Source: Heligmosomoides polygyrus polygyrus
Lineage: Eukaryota > Nematoda > Chromadorea > Rhabditida > Heligmosomidae
Direction of reading: 5' to 3'
NCBI GenBank assembly: GCA_947396885.1
Contig: OX377205.1
Coordinates: 24,229,407-24,293,406, forward strand
DNA length: 64,000 nt
The position numbers were made by a program, and so were the translations under genes. Positions 12,001 to 27,000 of the stretch are shown here, piece after piece; the stretch's first letter is position 1; every line of letters begins with the position of its first letter. The notes beneath the pieces were generated by a model. The model had not been told where the DNA came from and ran no database searches. It was given only the letters and a program-made list of their open reading frames with translations.

Positions 12001-15000
12001 GATCCAGCTCATGAGATCTCCCCCAGGACCACTTAGCGTCGTCCCCCACAATTCGGCATGCAGAGTGCACAGCTGATCCAATTTTCTTCAGCAAACGTGT
12101 CCCACTGAAGGACCTTAGTTGTCTGTCTGGTAGCATGAAGGGTGACTGCCTAATTTGGAGGACGTGAAGGTAATGTTAAAAAACCCTCTCGCATGAAAAG
12201 TCGGTCTAAAAAAATAGCCAAGGTGAAGGTAGTCGAAAGGAATAGGCCGAGTGGAAATGAATTAATCTAATTGTAGGATGTCGAGGTGGCTACGGGATGG
12301 CACAGCCGTGCATCAGAAGTTAAGGGTCGAGTCCGCTCTGTGATAGAAAGACTTTTAAGGGCATGTAGAAGTTCAATAGAGACTGCCAATGGTAACAGAA
12401 AAGCAGGAAGTCCATAAGGAAGGAATTGACCTAAAGATTGAGAAGGCTATGTAATGGCCGAGTGTTAGCAATCGTCGTCAAAGGGGACAAAGAGCTGTGA
12501 TTAAAATTCGGAACGTTCAGAAGGAGTCTTCAGATGAGCCAGCCTAATGGATAAATCACAAAAGAGTGGCAGACACCTTTCATGAATTCAAGACGCTCAG
12601 TCTCTCACTGTATCCTTCTCCTGGAAGTGGATTTTCTTCTGGACATGAGTCCAGTATTCGACGCCGAAAATAACCTTCAAGGCCCATGCACCCTTCATTC
12701 ATATAAAGAACGTCCAGTCGTCCAAACGATTAAGAAAGCTTTAGATGGCGGAGCCGTGCTCAATCAGATGGGGAAAATTCCAGCAGTTTAACACGCGCTA
12801 CTGCTTTCATCCTCTGCGATAGAACATGATTCCTTGCTCTGGAGAATTCCTCAGAGTGAATCCAGTAATAGTCTGGTCAAGATGCGGGGAATAAAAGGGC
12901 AGTTTCACGAAAAAAGAGAATCAAGACAAAGGCAACCACCTGCATCTAGACGGCTGGAAATCCCTTTAGGACCACCGAGCACGTCACAGCGGACTACTGT
13001 ACCAGGTCTAAAGCCCCTTATCGCTCTCCTTAGTCCCAGGGTATCAGAAGTGCCCGGGGTTTTTAGTCGGAAACTGTCACTAAGCCCTGTGACAAATCAT
13101 CTGCAGCTCAACCCGAGCGGCCGTCATGATTTCGACGGACAGTGTATATCTCCCTGTCGGTGTGTGCCGATGAAAAACCGCTGACAAATTGACCTTATCT
13201 GCTACTCTCCTAGGATCGACCGCGAGCGCCAGCGCCTCCAACACGAAGTGATCGAGCTCACCGCGACCATCGACCAAGTCCAGAAGGACAAGGTAAGGGC
13301 TACTCTCGGCCGCTCTTTGCTCCAGTTATCGCTCGCGTCGTCGTCTTCGTTTTACGAGCTGCTTCGTCGATATGTTTGTCGCTCTCATTCGCCTCTCTGC
13401 TAATAGCCTGATTTTGTTTTGAAAGCGCCGCGTCGTCGCCGAGAGCGTTGCATCGGCTCGGCGGCGACCAGTAAAGAGTTATTGAGCCCCAAGGATTAGA
13501 CGTCTTCTACCGCTTCAAGGCCGCGTAATCACCTCTCGCAGCGATCTGTCTTCCGCCGAAGGTGCACTGGGCCCTTCTGCGCGATTTCAGCAGCCCATGG
13601 CATATTAGCCCCTAGGTGGGTACGTTCTGCATCGCAGAGCCTCTTCTCCAGGAACTCCGTACTGTATCCTCCTGCCAGCCGGTCAGTCAACAAGAGCTGT
13701 GCAGTTTCTCCGACGCGAAAAAATGCCAAAGGCCCAGCACATCTGAGGCAAATACCGTTGATGAATGACCGTCCGAACGACGTCATTTGTTCTTGTCGGC
13801 GGTGGGGCTGGTGGTGGTTTCCTGCTCGGCCAACGGAAGAAAAAACCGCTGCCGCCAGAAATACCTCATCGAAGTCACATCCTGTGCTGCGCCTCTGCCG
13901 CAAAGCGAATGCACTTCAAAGCTCGCAGTTTACTGAGGAGTGGCTTGCACTTGGACGGACCGCTGCTACAGTAACCCCACGGGAATTCAGACACCCATTT
14001 ACACCCATAGTTTCTCCCATTATCTGTATGGAATATTCGATTCGTCTGTCTAGCGCGGCGACGGAGCGAATTCATCGAGTTGTCGTCGGAGACACCGTCA
14101 ACAAACTGGATGGTTTCAAAACGGAAATATTCGAGCGTTTTCTTGTGAACAGGAAGCGCTTGGTCGATATTCGCAGCCATCGATCGGGTCCTCAAAAAAA
14201 TCAATGATTCAATACTATTATTTCGGCGGCATTGTCGAGAGTTTCATTTTTCGGCAAGCACTCCAGGAGGGCAAACAGTCGCGCGCGCAAGCGCGAGCTA
14301 GTGCCTGGAGCTCGTGTGTGAGCACAGCGAAGCTCTGCCGATCATTAGTTCGGTGGAAAACTGAGCCGATTGACGGTGACGTACGTGGAAACGCGCCGAT
14401 CGAAAGCCGGTTGGGGTAGTGGTTCATCAGTAATCTTCCAGCCACCTATCTGGAGAAGATGAGATGGGCATAATAACTGCTGTCATGCCTAACATGCCTA
14501 ACATTCCTTAGTATTTGTTTAGAGCTAGGCAAGCCTCTACGCCTTTCTGCAGGACAAAAAAAAAGTTGAATCACTTCTGAGGCTCTTCAAGGGTCGGTCA
14601 TTTCCCTCCCATTTAATGGTGCAGGTTCTTCGTGATCAAGGGATGTTTGGAACCTTACATGTCCTCCATGTGGATACCATGAATTTACTTCCATAAAGCT
14701 ACGTGTTGTCAAGGCAAACGCTGAAGGACACTAACTGCTTGGCGGCATAGGCTATTATCAGATCAGAAACGACCTTAGGCTTAGGAACCTCTCCCTCCCC
14801 ATATTCAGTGTTTTGCTAATCTTGAAGCACCCTTAGAATTCTGTGATATGGCTTGCTTGGTGACTTCTACTAGATCGTATCATTTGATCGCGTATGTGGA
14901 ACTTCGCCTTACCATCCGACCCTATGAAGCCGTCTTAAATTCGATTACTTTCCATATAGCCTCAAGTGAATTGATGCTCCAAATTGTAGCTGTCAGCCAG

Positions 15001-18000
15001 CATCTTGAAGACTCTATGTTTTCCTAGGGCAGCAGTGTTTTGTTCTAATTTCTTCATTGGGTTCAGGAGTATCCTAAGCTTGAAGCTGAGTGTGAGTAGC
15101 CAAGAAGCTCTATGGCTGAGTTCAATTAGCTCTTGTCAAAGGATACATGACCCTGCTTAACCTAGGCGTGGGTGCCAAGTGGACTTCTGCTGTTCAGAAA
15201 GCTGAGGCTGTTCCAGGTTCTTAGTCATCATCCATATTCTCAGCTGTATTTGAGACAGTCTAGCAATGAATCTGGAAATCTAGTCTTTTACGGGAAGAGC
15301 ATCAGCAACGTACCACTTTCACTGAGCTGTTCACTAAAAAGCCACAAGCCTTGTATGCCTCTGAGAATTTTAAGGTTTGCAGCTGAAGGCCAAAGCTTGT
15401 GCTGCTTCAAATTCATTGCTCCAGCACGCTCTTTGATCTCACGTTGATTTCTAGAAAATCCGGGATCCATCCTAGTCGGCAGAGGCGACCGTAAAGCGTC
15501 AGTTGCGTACGTCGTTCGTTCCATGCCACATCACATGCCATATCACATCTCCTGAGTTTGAATGAAAGCCCTCGGATAATGCAGCATCAGAAGTTCTCGT
15601 AGATTCTCAGGTACCAATACGCACCTTTCAAACCAATACGCACCCTTCCGATTAGGATCGACCTAAATTTGTTCGCATAAAGAAGAAGTGTTCAAAGAAA
15701 TTCAAGACACGGTGGTAGATCTGATGCCTGTTCACTGAATGCGCTTAAAGCTGGAGGTCAGGTGTGTTTTAAGATGTCTGATCTAACAGTTCGTGGTATT
15801 GCCGGCTTTTCCGTGGTATTGAGTCTAGTGGGTAATACCGGGTGTTTGCTATTCATTTTGCCTCTAAGTTTTAAAACTTATACATTTTGCCACAGAGTTT
15901 AGGTATGCTGGGCGGTCCGTTGATGTTTAAAAAGTCTCAGCTTAAAAAGTTAGGCTTCTCGTTGGTTTTCTTGTTAGTGATGGGTCTGTTGTGATGAATC
16001 GCGCTCTGAGGTCACGCTGGCCTTTCCATTTCCGTGGTAGCTCTATCAATTTTCTCGAAAGACCAACGTTCAAGCCAAGGGCGGCGGCATGCGTCGAATT
16101 GTTCCGAAGGCCTACTCTGCGCTTTCACTCACCTGTTCCTCGCTTCGCACTACCTGGCCACTTCAAGAGATGAGAGATTTCCGACAGCGCACCCGAACCA
16201 AGTGGAGGAACACCTCCTCTACTACGCTACGTCGGCTGAAGTACTCTCTCCGCGAGCGCGATCTCACGCCTGTACGTGTGGCACGTCTCTCGACACACTG
16301 AAGGGGGAAAGTTCGCCGGCCTGGTCGCGCATCAGCACGCCTTCTCGCTCACATCCGTCAACAACGAACTCGGTTGTCCATTTGCAACCACAACCCGCAG
16401 CTCGAAAACACTCCTAAATCGCCACCATTGCCCGCTTGCGGAAGCTCAGCAGGCACCTTTCGGTAGATGGATTGAGTGAGGAGCTTGCAACCTGAGGGGA
16501 TGACTATGGGCGCCTTGGGTCAGCTGCTGCTGCCGCCCACGCCCATGCCTCCACTAAATCATCATCGGCCGATGTTTACGGACACCATAATCGCTCGAGG
16601 ATTTTAGCAGAGACTCGAATTTCACTCCGGGCTCTTGAAACCTGCACCATGCAGCTGCATGACGCATGTCGTCGTCGTCGTCGTCGTCGTCTGGAAAACA
16701 CCTCGCCGTGTCCACACGCCAGAGAGAAACTCTATGCCGGCACCGTAACCCTTGTCCTGAGCGATGTCACGCTTTACGTGTTCAAGTGCAACGTTAGGGC
16801 TCCACCTGATGCTTCTGGAATTGGAGCCTGACCTCGAAGAGGATCTCAGTCAGTGGATGTTCGTCGTGTCCATGCTTCTCCACAGAACGTTAATGGTGAT
16901 TTATAACAACTGCCAATGGACAGAGAGCTAGCTGCTCGTCCGATTATCGAGCTGCTGCTGCCTAGAGGCATTTCTTAGTATAGACGTACGCAGCGGTGGG
17001 CAGCAGCATCACGTCCAGAGGGTCGACGGCTATGGCACGTTGTAAAGCGCAGGCGGCGGTCTTACACTACACACTTGGCCTCAAAAACAGCCCCCTCACT
17101 CACGCGCACCTCAACCACCTCACTCAATAGACGCGATCGTTCTCCTCGGGACGAGATTCCGCAGCTTTGAGGGGGCAGCCGATGAGGAAAAAGACGACGC
17201 TTCGAAAAAATTGCGGTGGCAATAGAAGAGGATTTTGATGGGACGGGAGACGGAGCTGGAGGTTTTTCTTGGCTGTTTCATTGTTGCGAGAAGCCCAGCG
17301 GTGATGGAATTTCAATTGAAGCCTTGGCATGCACTCTAGCGCCACTTCAGACTCCCTGGTCAGTCCTCATAATAACCGGGAGGTGCAGAAGACTTGCACC
17401 CAACTCCATAGTTAAAGTTTCGTCATGCCTTCAACAAGGCTTCAATTCCAGAACAAAAATTAAGGTTTAAATGAAGTGGTGATGAAGGAAGTTCCTTAGA
17501 ACACAATGCTCTAGAACCACTTTAAAGTAATGGGTATGGTGAAGATGAAGACTTCTTCAGACCCAAAACTTGAGGTATGTTACGAGCTTACACTTCAGAA
17601 TCGCTGTAGTATCAGCGACGATCTGGTCGACGCCAGAATTTCTGATTGTTTCTATACTAATCGAAGCTTCGCTAGATTTACGATATCACCTAGTCCTAGA
17701 ATATCCTCCATCACCGCGTAGCTCTACTGAATCCTTAAGGGGGTGTTCAAAAGGAAATTATAGTCACATCACACCGAATTTCAGCATTAATTTCAAGTAT
17801 TAAGTTTGAGTGCTGGTCAAACAAGCGCTGTAGGAGGTCACATTGTAGAGCCACCTAGAAGTGGCAGTCAGATCATGGCGATGAGCCCTTCCCAGGGGCT
17901 TCATGAGCTTGTCAAAAGCAAATGAAGGGCAAATGAGGAAGCCTTGCGATGACTTGCTTCCTTTATTATTCTCGGTTGGGATAAACAGGTGCTTGAAGTA

Positions 18001-21000
18001 ATTCCCATTTCTAAAGTAGAATCAGTCGATTGCCATAACCTCCATTTGGTCAAGTTTTCGGATCTAATTAGGATAACGCCCATTTCTCTACTTCCCATTT
18101 TCTTGGGTTCATGTAGCTCAGTCGGAGGAGGTGCCGGCTGTACGATACCAGGTTCTTGGTTCGGATTTCCCGCCTAGGCCAGCCAAGCCTTCCATGCCTT
18201 AGGGGTCGGTGAACTGGCACTACACTTGTCCGGCAAGAATAAAGCGCTGACTTGTTCGTCGGCTCGCCACCGCATTGTATGGCCAAATACGCATTCAGAC
18301 CGCCTCTACGTCATCCCGTCGAAGTAGAATGCGTGGCGCATCCCGATAGGGATTGAGTAACGACGTCCTTTATCCTTTCTTTAACGCCCATTCCTACAGA
18401 GTCTACCCAACCCGTCATCTTGCGTGGGGAGTATTACCGTATGCAGTGAGCATGAGTGCACCTAGTGTCTGTTCCTTCGTTTCCTATTTCTCAGCTGGCT
18501 CATCTGGTCGAAAATCCTACGACTTTTGAAGTGTCTGAATCTGTCGGCTACTTACAACTGACGAGTGTAACAAATACGCGACAGCTGTGCCTGAGCCTCG
18601 CTTCAACCGTCTTCGAGCCGCAAGGCTTGTAGCCTTGAGTACGCGAAGAATAAGAAGCCTTTGGCAGTGCTTCCAAGTGATTAGCTAGTGGATTACGTGA
18701 TATGAGGATCATAAATAAGGAGAATGGCAGACTTCCACTCTCTGTAGGAAAATAGCATGCTGCTGTGTTATTGAGACTTCAGAGAAGTTGGAACAATTAT
18801 ACAAGTTCAGATTTCGTTGAGTCGCTCGACAACTGCATTTTAGTAAAGTGAGCCCTGTTTCCTTCATAAGTTGGATGGCCTTAAACCGCTCTCCTAAGCA
18901 ACAAGGCCTTAGAATTGTTGAGAGTTTTATGAGTTCATCGGGTATTTGCAATCCATGGTGGAATTCTTCGTGGACATCCTGAAAATTGGTCCTGAAGCAT
19001 CCTAGAGAATAAGGCAGGAAAGTGACCTGAAAATCGGTTTGACAGTGGAGGGAGAGCTAAGATTCAGGGACCTTAGCACTTTTTCGCAACTTCATCAGAA
19101 GAGTCAAGAACCGCTGAGGCTCAGGTGAAATAATGTGGCCGGAGTTCGTAATGTCTTTAGGAACCTTCTTCACAATCTTTATCATTGCACTGTAAATCTG
19201 CTCTGTCAATGAGGAGAGCTCTAGAAATCCCTTCTGGGGACTTGTTCGACATGGACGGCAAATATGTATGTGGATAGCGCTCACTTCTGAATCATGAGTC
19301 CTTAGGTGATAGTGAAGTAGTATTGCCCCGTTTGAACACCAGAAGGGTCACTGCTTTCAGCCGTGGTTTTTGCGTCAAAACCGCGCTTTCTTATCCTCTT
19401 TCATTTCTTTTTGTTCACATTTCCTGCGTCCTGCTTTCCAGTTTGTTATTTTCGTCGATGGATGTCCAAATGCTTTACCACCGAAGACGTAATTCCATCC
19501 GTTTCAGCACGTTGCCGAGAAAGCCGCCGAACGCTTCGAGGCCCAGTCGATCGAACTGTCCAACAAGGTACATCATCGTCCTCTTACTTCTGTGATCACC
19601 TCTGCTCAACGACTGCCCATTTCAGGTCGAGGACCTCAACAGACATGTGAACGACCTCGCCCAGCAGCGTCAGCGCCTGCAGGCCGAGAACAACGATCTT
19701 CTTAAGGTTGGTTGCCGAGCTTCCTTAAAGAAATCTCGCCGCGGAATCCGACTCACCTCGCTGCACATTCGCTGTTTTTTCCGGGCGAGAGCTCGCGAGT
19801 AATAGTGGCGCTCGAGCATGAAATCTCCTCGCACAGCTCTCGATTCATTCGGATTTCCGGTCTGAATCAGCAGATCTCCTCCCACGGCTACCTTCACCGA
19901 CGACGCATCCGTAGGACAGCGCGGAAAAAGAAGCAGCCCGTGCCACCGCGGTTTTCCTTAGAACTGCGCCGTTTGCAGGGCAAACAGAAGAATTTCGACG
20001 AAATTACGTTGGCCGTTTACCGCTCTGCAATTGTTTTTCTGCACTTTTCCGATGGGTCTTATTTGATCCGCCGCACGCGTAGGAGGGATCTCCAGTTCAC
20101 AGTGGATCGTCGCGGGTTAGCGATACCGGTTCAACGACCCACTGACGAGCATGACGTGCGGTCGATGAACACCAGAACAAACACGGCGCCGTCGTCAGCA
20201 TCTCAAAAACTGCTCCGCGCCCACGCAAAATGCGGCTATTGATCGGCTGCTGCTCATCTGCTCATTTCAGGAAGTTCACGACCAGAAGGTGCAGCTCGAC
20301 AATCTCCAGCACGTCAAGTACACCCTCGCCCAGCAGCTTGAGGAGGCCAGACGTCGTCTCGAGGATGCCGAGCGGGTAAGTCTTTGTGCATCTGGAAGGT
20401 ATACCTAGCTCTTTGTGGATCAAGGATTCTGACGTGGGAATGCCGACCCGGATGTCTATTTGCGGGTTATTGACGAAGCGTTGCAATAGGAGTAGGGCTT
20501 TTTCTGGCTTCATAAGGTGTCCGTTTTCACACCGAGGTCGTAAATCGCTTCCCTTAATTGCCGAGAAATTCTAGCCGTCCCGTCGAGCTGGCGTCAAACT
20601 CAGAGAACCCTTCTAAACTTGGATTCCTATGCTGCTTAAGGGTTCTTTGAGCCTTTATACCACCTTAACAGTCTATTCTGCTTCCAAATTTTCAAGTTTA
20701 TTCCACAGGGTTGTGTAAGGGGTAGATCTAACGGAAGAGGCCAGTTGACCTCATGCCTCATTCTTTCCACCTAATAGTCTTCCGTTGTGTTCAATCACCA
20801 GCTCTAGTAGGCCTTGAGATATGAAGGCGCTGTTGTTGTTTCTCCAGATGACGTGAGCATTCGGTTATTTATAGCCGCTGACTAGCGGACAGAAGACAAA
20901 TTAGTAGCTGTCCATTCCAGCAAGTTGCGATTGGAAAAGATACGCTTTTGGTTTCTGGCTGCCATATCCTACATAGCAGAAATTCTAAAGGAGGCGTATT

Positions 21001-24000
21001 TAGTTCTAGAAGGCAGGGTTCCCCTTGAACACGTTAGCCAAACCTTTTGAGATAAACCACGCATTCAGCATAAAGTCGTTATATCTTTGGGGATGCGAGA
21101 TTTAAGATATTCTTGAGCTGCACTGTAAGCAATTCTAGACGTTATAGATTTTAGAATTTCATTAATTCAATAGCTAGTAGCAGTTCATTCAACTGCCCGT
21201 TTTTTGGTCATGGTCGTAGTGAAAACCCTTTAACTTTCGACCACTGATAGCTGAAGGGTCATTTTATTGATGAAAGGAGATGCTCCCTGTTTTGATACCC
21301 GAGGTTTTCGAACGCTTCTCTACTTTGGAGATTTGTTTAAGTATGACACCTTCCAGTAACTGAATCCAAATCTGTTATGGTTACCATAGCCGGTTGGGCG
21401 CGTATAGCGCAGTCGCAGGAAGTGCCGGCTGTCGCGTGCACTCGGTTCTAGGTTGTTGGTTCGGATTTCCATTCCACCGAGCCTTCTATCCCTCCGGGGT
21501 CGGTGAATTGTTACAAGAGATGTCTGGGAAGGATAAAACGCTGTGCATCGAATGGCCACCGCAAGTTATTGTATGGCCAAATACGTATTCATCTCGCCTC
21601 CACGACATCCCTTAGAAGTAGAATGCGTGACGCATCCCGAAAGAAAGCAATTAGTGCCGTCCTTTATGCGTATCCTTGTAGAAGATTAGGAAATATGTTC
21701 CTGTTAGAATGTTTTGATTGCAAACCGCAGAGTCCTAGCATGTAAAATAGACATATATCATCAATCAGATTGGCGACTAGGTAAGAGGCTTACTTGGCAA
21801 AGATTAATCCTTTATTCGCCGTCTCGGTGTCGACAATAAGCTAATGTATAGTCCAAGAAAGTGATCATAAGGAATGATAGAACCTGGTAGAAGTCAATGC
21901 GTGGCGTGTTCCAAAAAAAAGTAGAGAACGACACGCTCCTACCTTCATCTTCTATTCTTTGGATAGTCAAAGATGAATACAGAGTTTGGCGAAAAAAGAT
22001 AGGTACCCATGAGAACCCACTAAAGTATTTGCACTTATGTTGGACTATGGAACATAACTGTGGTGAAACCCCAAGCGGTCAACTGTGGATGAAGCTTTGA
22101 TGAACTGCAAAGGACGTCCTATGAGATTCTGTGACAGATTGTCACATTTTAGCTCTGTGATACTCGATTTTCTCCCAGTAGATCCATGCAAGTTCTGAGT
22201 CATTTTACTCCTCCATCTTAAATCACCAGCCATTAATCCGTAGTTGACCGCTAGGAGTTTCAGAGTCATTTTATTCACAGCTGTGCTGCCACACTAGGAC
22301 TATAGGCTTTTAAAGAACTTTTTCTTTAAAATTTCGTGTTGTTTTGCCAAACTTCCATAACATCTACGCGATGTGACTGTGATTTGACTGAGTAGAATGT
22401 GTGGCTTATCCACGGCTCGACAAGGTCCACTACCTTCCTTTTTCCATTCTGTAGGTACGGAGCGAAAAGCAAACATCGAAATCCGCTCTTCTACACATTG
22501 TAGGTAATGAACCAAACCGGCTCAAAGGCTATAATGATTTCAAAGGGTAACTTTCGTTTGTTTACTCAAGGACTGGCTTACGATGGGGTTCGTTTCTTAC
22601 TGATATTTACCTTTATGAGATATTCAAGCACTGGACATGCGAGGCAAACACTCAGGAACCTTCTTCTAGAACATAAGTTTAGAATATAAAACAGGTAATC
22701 CTATACAACCACACCCCGTGCTAATTGGAAAGGGGTTCTGGAAAGTTAAGAACCGTTGGGGATCGATATGTACCCCTTCTGTTGGGGTTGCTCCCGGTCA
22801 ATGTAGCCCGGGGATCGAGGGAATACCAGAGCTCCTATCTTGGACTCACACCATAGACTGACCACATAAACTGCCTGATTCAGGAGCGCTCGCAGCTGCA
22901 GTCGCAGCTGCACCAGGTGCAGCTCGAACTCGACTCTGTCCGTCAGGCTCTCGATGAGGAATCCGCTGCTCGCTCGGATGCGGAACACAAGCTCAACTTG
23001 GCGAACACTGAAATAACTCAGTGGAAGAGCAAGTTCGACGCTGAAGTAAGCCATCTACAAGCTATTTCCTTCAAGGCTGCCTCAATCACAGTTACAATTC
23101 CAACCCGATTTAGGTTTCTCTTCATCACGAGGAAGTTGAAGACCTCCGCAAGAAGATGATGCAGAAGCAGGCTGAGTACGAGGAGCAGATCGAGATCATG
23201 CTGCAGAAGATCAGCCAGCTTGAGAAGGCCAAGAGCCGTCTGCAGTCCGAGGTCGAGGTGCTCATCGTCGATCTCGAGAAGGCGCAGAACACCATCGCCA
23301 TCCTCGAGCGCGCCAAGGAGCAACTCGAGAAGCAGTGTGCCGAACTCAAGGTTTGTACCTCCCTTCTTTGCCATAACTCCGATGTTCTGAAGAATTTATT
23401 CTGAATACAGGTCCGCATCGACGAGCTCAATGTGGAGCTAGAAGCTGTGCAGCGAGAGCTTCGCGCAGCCAACGCCGAGCTGCAGAAGATGAAGCATCTG
23501 TACGAGAAGGCTGTAGAACAGAAGGAGGCTCTCGCCAGAGAGAACAAGAAGCTCCACGGTATGCGCTTATTCAGCTCTTTTTAGTCATTTTTTTAAAATG
23601 AATCTGTCGACGTTTTCAGACGAGCTCCACGAGGCTAAGGAGGCTCTTGCCGATGCTAACCGCAAACTGCACGAGCTGGACCTGGAAAATGCCCGTCTCG
23701 CTGGCGAAATTCGCGAACTTCAGACGGCTCTCAAGGTCCGTGTGGCCTTCTGAAGAAGAGCGTTTAAGAATTCAGTGGAATCCCTAAACAGTTCCCTTTA
23801 GGAAGCCGACGCTCAGCGTCGCGATGCCGAGAACCGTGCTCAGCGTGCTCTGGCCGAACTTCAGGCACTTCGCATCGAAATGGAGCGCAGACTTCAAGAG
23901 AAGGTAGGGCTAACCTTCTAGAGATGACCTCTACGAATGGTTTTATATAAATTCCGTTTCAGGAGGAAGAAATGGAATCTCTTCGCAAGAACATGCAATT

Positions 24001-27000
24001 CGAGATCGACAGATTGACCGCCGCTCTGGCCGACTGCGAAGCTCGCATGAAGGTATAGAGCATAGCGCTTGGACGATATTCTGACACCTTCTTTCTCATT
24101 CAATTCCATTTCAGGCGGAGATCTCCAGACTGAAGAAGAAGTACCAGGCCGAGATTGCCGAGCTCGAGATGACCGTCGACAACCTGAACCGCGCCAACAT
24201 CGAGGCCCAGAAGACCATCAAGAAGCAGTCCGAACAGCTGAAGATCCTCCAGGCCAGCCTCGAAGACGCCCAGCGTCAACTCCAGCAAGTGCTCGACCAA
24301 TACGCGCTGGCTCAGCGAAAGGTCCGTCCATCCGAGAATTTCCCCTAGTGCGCTTCTCTCCTGCGCTCACATGGTTACACTGCGTTAGCCGTCATGTGTA
24401 ACAAGCGGAGTGAGGCTATGGTATTTTGCTCACGTCACACAAACCGACAAAAGCCGAGCGAACAGCTGGCTTCTCGCTGCGATAAATTTCCAAATCTTTG
24501 CCGGTTGGTGGCGGAATGTAACGGAACATTGAGCGCTTGTGCTCGGTTCAACAAGTGTGGGAGTAGCATGTGCCTGTGACTGAGTCATCAGCTGCATTAC
24601 TTTCAGGTTGCCGCTCTTTCGGCCGAACTCGAAGAGGCCAAGTCTGCCCTGGACAACGCCATCCGCGCCCGCAAGCAGGCTGAGTGCGACCTCGAGGAGG
24701 CCAACGGACGCATCGCCGATCTCTCCGCCATCAACAACAACCTGACCTCGATCAAGAACAAGCTCGAAACCGAGCTCTCCACTGCCCAGGCTGATCTCGA
24801 TGAAGTATGTGGCCTAAGCGGTACCTAAATGGAGTGGAACCGCTTAACTGTGTGCTTTCCAGGTCACCAAGGAACTCCACGCTGCTGACGAGCGCGCCAA
24901 CCGTGCCCTTGCCGATGCTGCCCGTGCCGTCGAACAATTGCATGAGGAGCAGGAACATTCCATGAAGATCGATGCCCTCCGCAAGTCTCTCGAAGAGCAG
25001 GTGCGGCCCAGAAAAAAAAAGAAATTCGCTAGCCATTCCTCTTCCTCCACTTCTCTTCCTCGTTCTGCAGATTACCTGCAGTACACTGTTGGAAACCTTT
25101 TCCCATCTCCATGCGTGACTACGAGTATTTACATAGTCTCCCATGGCAGGCAGACATTCCAAATCGTTCAGGTGAAACAACTCCAAGTCCAGATCCAGGA
25201 AGCAGAAGCCGCCGCTCTGCTCGGAGGAAAGCGTGTCATCGCCAAGCTCGAAACTCGCATTCGAGACCTCGAAACCGCTCTTGACGAGGAGACCCGCAGG
25301 TTCGTTCGTTGTCTTTCCACAGCACATGAGATTCCCGTGCATAACCGTCGTCACCCTTTACAGACACAAGGAGACCCAGAACGCTCTGCGCAAGAAGGAT
25401 CGTCGCATTAAGGAGATCCAGCAGTTGGTTGACGAGGAGCACAAGAACTTCGTCATGGCTCAGGACACCGCCGACCGTCTGCAAGAGAAGTTGAACATCC
25501 AGAAGAGGCAACTCGCCGAAGCCGTAAGTGGAACTATTCGTAGTTTCCCGATGGTACGTTCCCCATGACCTCACCCAAGTCCCTATTTTTTTAGGAATCT
25601 GTGACAATGGCCAACCTGCAGAGAGTGAGACGATACCAGCACGAGCTGGAGGATGCCGAGGGTCGCGCCGACCAGGCCGAATCCAGCCTGCACCTGATCC
25701 GCGCCAAGCATCGCTCATCTGTTGTTACCGGCAAAACCGGAGCTAGCAAGGTCCTACATTTTACAGTTCACCAAATTTGGAGCGATTGGAATACTAACGA
25801 GGAATTTAATTTTAATCGGGAGGTGCCTAATAGGTCTAGGGCTATTGAATATTAGTACTGTGCCAAACACGAGGTTGTAGGTGGATGTTTAGTTCTGCCT
25901 AACATTTCGAGTGACGGCGTGTCACGCCGTATTCAGAAGCCTAGTTTGAGCCAATCTTTCTGGGATTTTGGCAAAGACTTGCGTAGGATTTCTTTTTCAC
26001 TAAACGACACATAACACTTAATTTACTGTAAAGCACGATTTTATACAGTAGTTTTTGGATGTGATCAAGCTTTCCTAGTAGGGAGCCACAATAATGATGC
26101 CGACGATTCTTCAACTAATCGAAGCTTTAAGCAGCTGTATTGTGGGACAATTAAATTTTGCCAAATTTAAACCATGTGATCTAGGATCTGCCACCTAACC
26201 GCGACGCATTCTTTTATTACAGCGATTTTTACTTGCCTAAAATCGCTCAGAAGACCGACAACCTTCTTATTCTTCTCTTGTAACAAATTCAAGTAAGTGC
26301 TAGAAAAATTTACGACGGACTGTACATAACCGAACGAGAATACGATAAGAATGTACACTGCATTCACTGACGACTTACTGAGCTAAAGATTAATCGCTGG
26401 CGCCTCCACCCCCCCCCCCCCGAATAGGACAAATCCAAAAATCATGCACGAGTGAGTTAATTGGGCTACTTCTGCAAATTTTTCAGATTGCTTGTTGGCT
26501 TGACAGCATGTGGTTTATCAGAAGTAGCTAAAGGTAGATAACGTGAACCTTTGCTGAACCAGCGTATCTGGAACAACTTTGGGAAGTGATAGCTGATACA
26601 AAAACGTCTACGTTTTCTTTGCCAGAGAATTTAGCACTCTGGTTCTTCCAAGTAATAGATTCTGGGTTTAACATACCTGGGAAGATGTAAAAAAAGCACT
26701 TCCATTTAGTACAAGGCTTTAGGAAACCGGTTGCTAGTGTACTGAATACATTAAGGATTAGCTTCGAAGACCAGTGAACGACCTCTGTTCCGCCACATTT
26801 TCTTCTAGGAACATGGATTACCCAAAAACATATGAAGCTTTTCAGAGTTGAATTGAATTTTCGGACTTCTGAGACTTTTGCTGGTATTGCTGGTACATCC
26901 TTCACAATAGTCAAAGATATGAAGGCTTGTACCATCTATGTCTTGTCATAAACTTCAGCTTTGTACTGTGCCTGAGCCAGTAATACAGTTTTGACTCAAG

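Noticed and set aside
13758..14207. 149-codon frame in paramyosin intron 5
   Set aside because: No domain, no splice support, composition typical of chance.
23018..23547. Long minus-strand frames opposite paramyosin exons 10-11
   Set aside because: Leu/Ser-rich antisense shadows of a strongly biased coiled-coil coding sequence.
26409..26422. Poly-C run that might be a solo poly-G mariner end
   Set aside because: The adjacent CAAAAGTAATGA motif and TA flanks are missing. The same holds for the G or C runs near 48893, 50770 and 55240.
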